Assembly (NCBI GenBank): GCA_027596035.1
Contig: JADGJA010000329.1
Coordinates: 1-13,239, forward strand
Length of the DNA: 13,239 nt
DNA from: Thoreauomyces humboldtii
Lineage: Eukaryota; Chytridiomycota; Chytridiomycetes; Spizellomycetales; Powellomycetaceae
Direction: 5' to 3'
Below the pieces are notes generated by a model. That model saw only the letters and a list, made by a program, of their open reading frames with translations. It ran no database searches and was not told where the DNA came from. Every line of letters starts with the position of its first letter. The first letter of the stretch is position 1. Of this stretch, positions 1 through 7,139 are shown piece by piece. The translations under genes were made by a program, and so were the position numbers.

Positions 1-68
1 GAAAAAAGCCGTTTCCTTTTGATTTCTTGGGAAACCCCATCCTGACGAAATTCTGGACGCGGCGTTAG

Positions 69-736
69 GATCAAGGAGTCCAACACAGAGGACGGACACA
101 AGCTGTACGCGCGACACATCCACGAGTACCTCGCACGACTCATGTACGGGCGAAGGAGCAAGCACAACCCGCTCTGGAACTCGCTGGTCGTGGGAGGCAT
201 CAGGGACAATGACGGTGGAACGTACGTGATATCATCGTTCATCTGGCGTTTTTCACCTGGGCTTGGATGCAGGAAGAGAAAAGAAAACTGACGCGGTATT
301 CGTATTTCCCCTTATCGTTCAGGTTCCTCGGGTTCGTGGATCTTCAAGGGACGACGTACGAGGCGTCCACCATCGCCACCGGGTACGGTGCCTACATCGC
401 GCAGCCTCTCCTCCGCAAGGCGGTGGAGGGAAACGAGGAGACGCTCACCGAGGAGGAGGCCGCAAAGGTTCTGGACGACTGCATGCGAGTGCTCTTTTAC
501 CGTGACGCGAGATCGTCCAACACGGTAGGGGAAGAAGAACCACGACGATGTTCGGCGTGCTGGGACATGACACTTGGTCAGAATATGTACTGATGCCTCA
601 AACTTTTGTTTTTGTGCGTTCCATCTAGATCCAACGCGCGACCATCAACGCGTCCGGGACCACCATCACGGCTCCGTACAAGTTGGACACCGAGTGGGCC
701 TTTGCGGAGAGCGTGCGAGGATACGGCGCTCCTTGA
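69..736 (+). CDS. PRE4: Proteasome subunit beta type-7 (Pre4/PSMB4), 3' part
   Basis: Exons 69-221, 323-524 and 629-736 (TGA 734-736) join in phase to encode the last 153 residues. Base 69 completes a codon from an exon left of the window; 1-68 reads as intron with a CTGAC branch-like site near 42-46 and acceptor AG at 67-68. The product carries hallmarks of this 20S core subunit: a segment reading YGRRSKHNPLWNSLVVGG, then FLGFVDLQGTTYEA, the ATGYGAYIAQPLLR helix, and CMRVLFYRDARSSN near the end. Family knowledge: beta-7 in yeast numbering is a non-catalytic subunit of the inner ring of the 20S proteasome in cytosol and nucleus. Introns 222-322 (CTGAC at 288-292) and 525-628 (CTGAT near 589-593) are short and canonical. 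The N-terminus and promoter are outside the window. Confidence 0.93.
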
Positions 737-1287
737 TTGTAGGAGGTGCCCCCTCTTTCTCCCTCTTCAGCTTTTTGTGTACAAAACGAAGGATATACGC
801 GTCATGATATTATCATTCTGCGGTGTTTGAGGAGCCTATGCGGGCTACGAGAGTGCTCTGGGAGTGAAGATGGATACGCCATGCTAGGGGCAAGATCGCG
901 TAGGAGACTCGGACGGTGGTGACGGGTGGGAGACGGTCAAAGCTACCTGACGGAGTGAGGCAAGATATGAAGTGGAGAGATCCGCTTCGGGGACGCTTTT
1001 CTCATCTCTCGTCAGGCATGCCCCTTCGGAGAATCGTTTCGCCTTGTCCATCAGTCGTGACCACCCACCGCAGTAGCCGTCAGCCGGGGCGAAGGGGCGA
1101 ACGTAGGAGAACCGCATGGAAGTGCCTTGGATCCAAGCAGACGTGTCCCCCTCCACCATCCTTCCGTCCGTTTCTCTCATTTCCCGCGTCGCACCCCATC
1201 CATGTCATATGGAGTTGGTCCAGGTACTCCGTTCGAAAGACCCTCTTTCGTCAGACGATTCGGTTTTCTCCTTTCTCTTTTGTTTCC
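737..1287. other. Intergenic stretch between two convergent 3' ends
   Basis: This holds the 3' flanks of the proteasome gene (+) and the LYR gene (-). Open frames cross it on both strands (for example 884-1180 on the minus strand, 98 codons from an ATG), but none shows a recognisable domain or biased composition. I see no tRNA boxes and no repeat. Confidence 0.6.
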
Positions 1288-1719
1288 TCACATCAATCCT
1301 CCCATCTCGTTCTCCAAGATGAACGTTCCTCGCTGAAAGAGATGGAAAAACCAGCATTAACGAAGCGGGTCCTTCGTAAAAGACGGTCGAGTCTCTTTCC
1401 GTCCAGTATCGCCCCTCACCTTGAACAGCCTCTGCTGACGTGTCGGATCCACGACGTCCTGGTTGGCTCGGAATGCCTCCCTCACACGCAGACGGTAGTA
1501 GTCCTTGTCGGTGTAGCGGAGCGTTCTTTTTTTAGCGACGGGAGGAAAGAAGAGTGTGAGCTTTTTCTTTTGAGCTTCTGAGCTTTTGAAGACTGGAGGG
1601 TGGTTTGTGCCAGTCGCTCTTTTCGAGGGACGCGAGAGTAATTTGATTTATTACCTCGAAGATGCGAGTAGCCTGCGGTACAGCCTGAGGACCTGGGTGC
1701 GGTCGATCGAGAGGGACAT
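1288..1719 (-). CDS. LYR-motif mitochondrial microprotein, MIEF1-microprotein (AltMiD51/L0R8F8) homolog
   Basis: Three minus-strand exons, 1719-1655, 1525-1420 and 1332-1288 (TGA 1290-1288), join in phase to give 71 residues. The start is the first ATG before the motif. Residues 11-15 read LRLYR, followed by TLRYTDKDYY (23-32), an REAFRAN helix (about 36-42), a DPTR turn, and a last helix ending LENEMGGLM. From memory, the human 70-residue MIEF1 upstream-ORF protein has the same plan: LYR near residue 13, LRYTDRDFY, a REFRKNQ helix and a C-terminus of similar length. It aligns with at most one gap. Family knowledge: LYR proteins bind acylated mitochondrial acyl carrier protein, and the human homolog sits with MALSU1 and ACP on the large mitoribosomal subunit during assembly. 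By inference this is a mitochondrial-matrix ribosome-assembly factor. The weak point is the first acceptor, which follows a run of A (1527-1533) rather than pyrimidines; the LRYTD match supports it. ISD11 is less likely because its longer C-terminus is missing. Confidence 0.85.
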
Positions 1720-2071
1720 TTGGGGGACGTTCTGGTTCACTTTGTCAATGTAGTTTTGCTTGCGCCCCCGGGTGCGAACGATACAGTAGGAACGATGTCC
1801 GAAAAGTGCCGCCACGGGTCCGAAAAGAGTGTGCCTCGCGGAACAAGGCGGGAAGGGGAAAAAAAAGAAAACGAGACGCTTTCTTCCCGTTTTCCTCTCT
1901 CTCTTTTTTTTTTGTTTGACATTCCGTCTCTCTCTCTCTCTCTCTCTCTCGTACCCCATCGGCATCCCCTCCATCGCGTAGCATCCTCTGTCACCGTCGC
2001 GCTCCCACGCTCGTCCTGAACCTCCTTCCCTTACACTCCCGACCGACCAAGCCAAACAGCACATCTTCATC
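1720..2071. promoter_or_regulatory. Shared divergent promoter region with pyrimidine tracts
   Basis: These 352 bases separate the start codons of the LYR gene (-) and the zinc-binding protein gene (+), so both promoters and 5' leaders must lie here or overlap. The region holds a poly-A stretch near 1859-1870, a T-rich tract near 1904-1915 and (TC)12 at 1927-1950. I see no clear TATA box for either gene. Pyrimidine tracts upstream of start codons are common in constitutive fungal promoters; any role here is inferred. Confidence 0.6.
1927..1950. repeat. (TC)12 dinucleotide microsatellite
   Basis: Twelve uninterrupted TC units lie in the divergent promoter, about 120 bp upstream of the zinc-binding protein start codon. 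On the other strand this is a GA tract of the type bound by GAGA-like factors. It could also simply be a length-variable microsatellite. Confidence 0.95.
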
Positions 2072-2473
2072 ATGGGTGGAGGAAACGTACGTTATTACTG
2101 TTTGCCACGACGGACTTTCTTTCTTCAGTGCTTCATGGTCGCTTGAACCATTACCCTGACCGCCCTGGACTCTTCCCGCAAACAGGCACAAAAGTCGGCC
2201 ATGGCGCGAGCAAAGAACGCAGCAAAGGCAGGCGGAACAGCAAAGTCACAGACCAAGCAGGTCAGTTCATCCCCTTGTCCATCCTTGTTGCACCGACCAA
2301 TTTTGTTGAAATGTTTCCTTCAGAACGAAGCGGCAAAGACGACCATCTGCTCGGTGTGCAGACAGACGTTCCTCATGACGATCCGTCAGAAGGCTCTGGA
2401 GGAACACGTCACCAACAAGCACGTCGGAAAGGACTTCAAGACCTGCTTCCCTACCTTCGAGGCCACCGCTTGA
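2072..2473 (+). CDS. Small SERF/4F5-type zinc-binding protein (At2g23090-like, zf-met2)
   Basis: Exons 2072-2086, 2186-2260 and 2324-2473 (TGA 2471-2473), all phase 0, encode 79 residues. The first exon is only MGGGN, the usual start of plant and fungal proteins of this family. It runs into a basic, Ala/Lys-rich AQKSAMARAKNAAKAGG segment (residues 6-22) like the 4F5/SERF leader. A zinc site follows: Cys39, Cys42, His58 and His63 (C-x2-C-x15-H-x4-H), and the tail ends CFPTFEATA. Family knowledge: these tiny proteins, related to human ZNF706 and SERF, are poorly understood; roles in RNA or protein homeostasis have been suggested. The introns are 99 and 63 nt. The 15-nt first exon is easily missed by gene finders, but the MGGGN match and consensus donor GTACGT support it. 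An internal ATG at 2201 would drop the conserved start. Confidence 0.88.
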
Positions 2474-2821
2474 AAACCGATCAAAAAAAAAAAAAGAAAA
2501 AAGAGTGGGACGAGGAGCAGAGCTTCGACATCCCCCACTTTTAACCCCCTTTCTGGGTCATTATTTTGAGGACCGTTTCCTTCTCTGCTATCGATCGATC
2601 GCCCGCATCTCCGCACACCCCCAACCCTTTGTAATTAGTCTCGCAGAACCACTAATCAGACTCCACGCGTCCGACCTTCACAAACGAGACCCCGTTCCGG
2701 AAAACCAGAGGATCCATGATAGGGACGAAGTGTACATGAAGATGGACGAACGTGCAGATTGGAAAAGACAACGATGGGAGTGTGTGTGTGTACGCCTCAA
2801 CCCATAAAAGCCGGGGTCTCC
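2474..2821. other. Intergenic stretch between convergent 3' ends
   Basis: This holds the 3' flanks of the zinc-binding protein gene (+) and the TRP channel gene (-). It includes an A-rich run just after the first stop codon (about 2484-2503) and a short ATCGATCGATCG run near 2590. No coding signal is recognised. Confidence 0.6.
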
Positions 2822-5553
2822 CTACGAACCCTTCGTTTTCTTCAACCCATCCACCTCCTTCCTCAACGCCTTGATCTCATCCACCAGACTCCTCAGCGTC
2901 GCCTGAACGCCATCGCTCTCTCCCCCGGTCCCTCGCTCACCCTTGTCTTTCCCATCCCCTTCCTTCTCCACCGCCTTCCTCCCGGCGTCCTTCTCGACAG
3001 GTTGATCCTGCCCGTCCTCCTCCCTCCTCCCAGCCTCCTCCTTCTGCTCCTCCTCGAACTCCCTGTCCTCCTTGACCTTGTAGATCCTCGCCGTCGTGTT
3101 CGGCATCACCTCCTCGGCGACCGCGATCGCCAGGTTTCCCGGCAGACACGCCGCGATCCAGACCCACCTCCTCAGGTCCAGGTACCTGGCCTCGGAGAGG
3201 ACGAGGTGGGGCACGTAGAGGAAGGGTTCGAGGAGGTTGGTCGGGGAGATGAACGGGTATCGGGTCGCGTCGAGGTAGATGCCCAGGACGTTGACCGTGA
3301 ACTGGAACACGTGCTGTTGGGACGCCGACTCCACCACCACCGTGTAGGACTGGTTGAAGAAGGCGATGAGCATGTTGAGCATGATCACCGACGCCAGGAC
3401 CATGAAGAAGATGAGGAGGGGTGGACCGAGGACGTCGTGCATGCCTTCCGCTTCGTCAAAGTCTGGGGATCTGGAGAAAAACGCGAAAGGGGGAGACGTT
3501 TTGAGTCACCCCGCGAGGTGGGAAGGGAATCGGAAACCGGGTATGGTTGAAAACTCACTGGAGGAAAGCCTTTGCGAGCAGATAGATGCCTTTTCCGAAA
3601 CCAGGTCCTTCGGCCGGCGTGGCACGAGCGAGACCAGCGAACGCTTGGACGAAACCGACGAGGACGAACGAGAACATGATGAAAAAGTAGGCGGCGTCCC
3701 TCATCATGGATCGAATGATGACGACCATTTCTCCAAAGTATCGGAATCTGGCAGGAGGAAGGACAGCATATCAGACATGCAGGGTTCCACGTGTCATTAT
3801 CACAGATGAAATGCCTCACCCAGCCAGCACGTGGATGGCCCTCGTCCACAGAAACACGGCGTTGCAGGCAAGCAGATCATAGGCCATGTCGTTGGGTCCG
3901 TCGAGGATCTGGTCGCTGCCGATCCACTGCCCGTAGCACCGAAAGACAAACGCAATAGTAAAGATGGTCATGCTGATGACGTCAATCCCGTTGAACTAGT
4001 GATGCATAGTATTCAATGATGAGCGAGACGGGACGAACGCTCCGTGCTTGGAAAAGCCCGTCGACGGAACGACACATACCAAGGTAAGAAAGTAGAAGTC
4101 GAAACCCTGGGCACAGAACTGCTTGATCTCGGAGAATCCGAACGACAGGACCAAAAAGTACATGAGAAGCTCGAAGGCGTTGAACTCGGGCGTTCGATAG
4201 TTGACCACGAACGTGAAGACGGCCAGGAGGATGAAGCTGAAGGCCGTCTCGGCCGCGTATCGGTAGAGGGGCACTCCGAGACGACCTTCGGGAAGGGCTC
4301 GGAATCCGACCTGGATCTCCTCCGGCCACTGGTATCCCTGGACGTATCCGTCTCCGTCCTCGCTGTCCATCTTGATGTCGAGGGACGGTCGAGGGACGAG
4401 GAGTCCTCGCCAGATGTACTCGACGCATTGTTGGACGGTCAGAGAGTTGATGAACTGGACGGCGTCCGATTCGACCGCGACCTGGAGGGCTGTGGGAAAT
4501 GAATAAAAATAAAACGAAGATCATCGATGAGCGTGGGAAAAAGAGAGGAAGTTCATGCTTGAGCGTCGGATGATGTAAGATTCGCGCGAGATGTAAACAT
4601 GCCGCGCTTCGCGCGGCCATGCAAGGAGGACCTCGCTTCGCTCGGTACGTCATCTCGCCTCGCTTCGCTCGGCATTCTTTTTTCTTGCCGCGCTTCGCGC
4701 GGCCAACGAAGGAGGACCTCGCTTCGCGCGGTACGCCATCTCGCCTCGCTTCGCTCGGCAGTCTTTGGTTTGCCGCGCTTCGCGCGGCCATGCAGGAGGA
4801 CCTCGCTTCGCTCGGTACGTCATCTCGCCTCGCTCCGCTCGGCATTCTTTTTTCTTGCCGCGCTTCGCGCGGCCGTGCAGGAGAACCTCGCTCCGCTCGG
4901 TGTTTATCCTGGCCTCGCCTCGCTTCGCTCGGCAGTCCACTGCTCGAGTTCACTCACGCGACTCCTCGTTGTGACCGTCCTGGAGGCTCGTGAACAGCGG
5001 GGTGAGGACCTCGACGAAGAGCTCCTCCCTCCCGACCTTCTTCTCTGCCATCTTCTCGACGAGCCTGACGGCCATGGTCTCGCAGAAGAGAGCCCTGGAG
5101 CGCAAGAGGTCGGTCCTGTGGATGGACCGGCGGGCCCTTTCGGAGAGGATGCGGTGGGCTGCGATGCAGCCGTAGACGCAAGCTCGACGGGACAGGGAGT
5201 GGAGGTCGTGGAGCATGTCGTCGGTGATGATCGCGTCACCGTCCGAGAGGAGCTCGGGTTTGAGGGGTTCGGTTACGGTGTCGCGTGCGAGTTGGAGGGC
5301 CCTGGAGAAAAGGATCTGGGAGGTGAGTTGGGGGGTTGGGGGGAGGCAATGGGGCAGCCTCTCACTTGTCGTAGCATTCCTTTGCCTCGTGCTCTCCGAG
5401 GAGACCGTGGAGACCGTTCGAGCCACGTCGTCGAGCAGCGATGGATGGAGAGGAGGAGGACGCCGAGTGGTTGCTTCCTCTCCTGGTGGATGATGACCTG
5501 TCCGACAGGAGAGGCCGTGCCTCCTCGACGTCGCTGGAAGACTGCTGAGGCAT
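2822..5553 (-). CDS. YVC1: Fungal TRP (Yvc1-like) calcium-permeable cation channel
   Basis: Six minus-strand exons, 5553-5366, 5301-4958, 4489-4080, 3995-3820, 3747-3559 and 3470-2822 (TAG 2824-2822), join in phase to 651 residues; S. cerevisiae Yvc1 is about 675. Residues 1-62 are Ser/Arg-rich and probably disordered. Residues 63-250 form the soluble N-terminal region, with DAVQFINSL and VEYIWRGLLV typical of fungal TRP channels. Hydrophobic segments lie near 257-274 (S1), 281-299 (S2), 307-334 (S3), 354-373 (S4), 392-413 (S5) and 449-475 (S6, ending MLNMLIAFFNQSY). The pore loop near 423-445 is acidic (Asp439, Asp441, Glu442, Glu444). A further hydrophobic stretch lies near 538-553, then a highly charged linker (about 570-620) and a coiled coil near 625-648. 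Family knowledge: Yvc1 releases Ca2+ from the vacuole under osmotic or mechanical stress. Vacuolar location is inferred; basidiomycetes can have several TRP paralogs. Exon 2 uses the acceptor at 5302-5303, the one that keeps phase. Confidence 0.88.
4490..4957 (-). other. Long intron 2 of the TRP channel gene
   Basis: This 468-nt intron has donor GTGAGT at 4957 and acceptor CACAG ending at 4490. Every other intron inside a coding region here is 63-129 nt. The excess length is the tandem repeat at 4601-4940. The flanking exons match in phase (1 nt carried over) and the protein continues naturally from HNEES into PLQVAVES, so I read the repeat as intronic although frames on both strands stay open through it. 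Confidence 0.8.
4601..4940. repeat. Four-copy ~85-bp tandem repeat of palindromic CGCTTCGC motifs
   Basis: Units begin at 4601, 4687, 4772 and 4857 (lengths 86, 85, 85 and about 84). Each opens with GCCGCGCTTCGCGCGGC, a perfect 7-bp inverted repeat around TTC, followed by two imperfect relatives of the type CCTCGCTTCGCTCGG spaced about 28-30 bp. The array therefore holds about twelve CGCTTCGC or CGCTCCGC cores. Copies differ by point changes and a variable T-rich spacer (TTTTTTCTT or TTTGGTTT). It sits wholly inside intron 2 of the TRP channel gene. The lack of stop codons on both strands comes from the repeat composition, not from coding. Confidence 0.93.
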
Positions 5554-6048
5554 TGAGGCGGGGTCTCTACGATTCCTTGCTGTGTATTAGGATTCACGTG
5601 GCTACCACTGGCACTCTGCCTTCCCAAACGCAAGCTGACGTTTGCAATGGGGATGGTCTGCAATGGGGACGGGGGGAGCCTTTTTTCTTGGCCCCCCGAG
5701 TGACATGACCTCATTCCCCGAACAGGTCGCTGTTGATTTAGACAAAAGAGGCGCGGATGAAGAACGAAGCCTTTTCCTTTGCTTTTAGGGTTTTAAGGTT
5801 CCGACAGTGCGACGGCTTCACCGTTTCCTGACACCCAATTTTTTTTACTATTACGCCCTTTCTGTTCTCGCCGTCGTACTGTACGTTTGTCCCCATTTGG
5901 CACCTTCTCGACCCTTCCCTTCCCTATATCAGCGCACGTTGAATGGTGTTTCTACAAGAAGAGCGGCATGGGACCGGATGGTTCGCCGTCGGGCTCCTGG
6001 GAGCAACGTTGTCATATGGTCTGCACCCTCCCCACCCTCCTAACTTCC
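5554..6048. promoter_or_regulatory. TRP channel promoter region and tRNA upstream flank
   Basis: These 495 bases lie between the TRP start codon (-) and the tRNA-Val gene (+). A CACGTG E-box palindrome occurs at 5595-5600, about 42 bp upstream of the TRP ATG. A T-run lies near 5839-5848. Short open frames on the plus strand (for example from ATG 5943) run into the tRNA and show no family match. Confidence 0.5.
5595..5600. promoter_or_regulatory. CACGTG E-box
   Basis: A perfect CACGTG hexamer lies about 42 bp upstream of the TRP channel start codon. In fungi this is the core site of Cbf1-type bHLH factors. A hexamer can occur by chance, so function is only possible. Confidence 0.3.
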
Positions 6049-6122
6049 GCACCCATGGTTTAGTTGGCTATAACATCTCGTTAACACCGAGAAGGTCTCC
6101 AGTTCAATCCTGGATGGGTGTA
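6049..6122 (+). tRNA. tRNA-Val (anticodon AAC)
   Basis: The 74 bases fold as a full cloverleaf. The acceptor stem is 6049-6055 with 6115-6121, with a G:U first pair and A at 6122 as discriminator. The D arm is 6058-6074 with GG in the loop and a T-T mismatch at its inner pair. The anticodon stem is 6076-6080 with 6088-6092; the loop TTAACAC places AAC at 6083-6085. The variable loop is 5 nt and the T arm 6098-6114 has loop TTCAATC. Internal A box (about 6056-6067) and B box (about 6102-6112) are present, and a TTTT Pol III terminator follows at 6125-6128. There is no intron. It reads GUU and, once A34 is modified to inosine, GUC and GUA valine codons. Confidence 0.95.
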
Positions 6123-7139
6123 CACTTTTGCCGATTGTAGTAAAGTGATTCGTTTTGCTCTCGACGGAATGGGTTGGGTTGGTGGTGTTGATGGTTGTGG
6201 GTTGAGTGTCGTTGACGGGTGATGATGTTGAATGGGCGAGGGATGAGGGATGATCTTTAAGGCGCATCGTGTGTCCGTGTACTGTTGAATTGGATATGAG
6301 CTTCTTGTCGGTTGTGGATCGCATCAGCGTGAAGCGTTTGCTTGGTCGGCGTTTCTTACGGATTGTCGGGTTTCCGATTTGGCGCATTCCACTAAGGCAA
6401 GTCACTGTGAGAAAACAAGATCATGATGGACGTACATCTGCAGAGGATAGAAGGTTCAAACCTCAAGCGTATTGAATGTGGGTTCGCTTCCTGGCAGTCG
6501 AAAGGCGGACAGCGGCGAACCCGCTTCTCTGGAAAAGCATGTCCCGGGAAAAAAGCATCGGCACATCAAGGGCATCCAACGCGCATACCATAAACATAGC
6601 TATCTCTACTGTATTGTCCCTCGTCCACCAAAAATATATACAAGATATCGTCGCATTAGAAGTTCCCTCACCTTCCTGCCCTCCCGCCACCACTCATCAG
6701 CATCCTCACCGCCGACTCCGATGATCCTCACAAACACCTCCTCCAGGGTCCCACGCCCCACTGCTCTCTCCCATGTTCCTTTCCCTCGGTCTCCATCACT
6801 TCGAAAACCTCCCTAAAACTCGTCCTCGTGCTCGCACCCGTCCCCGCGGCATCGGCTCCATCCCCGTCCCCATCCAGAAGGCCACAAGGTCAGAAGCCGG
6901 AAGGAGCGAAAATGGACAGCTGGGTTGCCTTATGAAGGAGCACCCGTCAAGGTGGATGCACGAGAAGGCACCATGAAGCGGGGGATGGACAATATCGCTG
7001 AACGTTGACGCTCCGGGGAAAGGAAGGAAGGGGTGAGGACAAAGATTCTTCTTCCCACGGGACAGGGATCCAAGTTCTATGTATTGTGCAAACGACGAGC
7101 GTTCCTCACGGCGATCGAAAAAGGTTGGAAGTACTGCCT
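6123..7139. other. 1-kb stretch without an intact gene
   Basis: Between the tRNA and the 3' end of the oxidase gene I find no intact gene. It holds a G/T-rich plus strand at about 6169-6220 with several GGG tracts, the ABC-transporter relic at 6672-6880 on the minus strand, and the 3' flank of the oxidase gene. A minus-strand frame at about 6123-6405 is basic near its start and follows a plausible acceptor (TTTTCTCACAG), but matches nothing I know. Confidence 0.5.
6672..6880 (-). pseudogene. Frameshifted C-terminal fragment of an ABCA-type ABC transporter
   Basis: Read from 6880 downwards, one frame gives SFREVFEVMETEGKEHG and then REQWGVG. The next frame, from about 6755, gives GTLEEVFVRIIG, then an acidic stretch ending DEWWREGRK just before a GTGAGG donor-like site. 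Together this resembles the end of an ABCA-family nucleotide-binding domain, where a regulatory helix precedes a YGVS-TTLEEVFLRI-like motif. The two frames differ by one base within the G/C run near 6749-6754. No Walker A, signature or Walker B motif is found upstream before the oxidase gene. It could be a decayed duplicate, an assembly scrap, or a coincidence in GC-rich DNA. Confidence 0.4.

Noticed and set aside
916..1581. 221-codon plus-strand open frame
   Set aside because: It lies antisense to LYR exons 2 and 3, has no recognisable domain and is low-complexity Ser/Arg/Pro. The minus-strand exons have a clear family match.
1288..1719. Assignment of the LYR protein to ISD11 (LYRM4)
   Set aside because: The N-terminal LYR context is similar, but ISD11 has a longer C-terminus with an RQ...Y segment. 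The LRYTDKDYY stretch and short GGLM tail fit the MIEF1 microprotein better.
2759..3550. 263-codon plus-strand open frame, rich in Leu, Pro and His
   Set aside because: It is the antisense shadow of the last TRP channel exon, whose minus-strand product has S6, a charged linker and a coiled coil.
3982..4953. 323-codon minus-strand frame with repeated RAKRGE/SEAR peptides, and the 369-codon plus-strand frame at 4599-5708
   Set aside because: Both are open only because the palindromic repeat lacks stop codons. They run through TRP exons in the wrong frame or strand, and the spliced channel explains the region.
6123..6405. Minus-strand basic open frame after an acceptor-like TTTTCTCACAG
   Set aside because: It has no ATG near its start, no family match and no upstream exon that joins in phase. 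It then reads antisense into the tRNA gene.
6453..6464. GGTTCAAACCTC resembling a tRNA B box
   Set aside because: The flanks do not form a T stem, and no acceptor, D or anticodon arms can be built around it.
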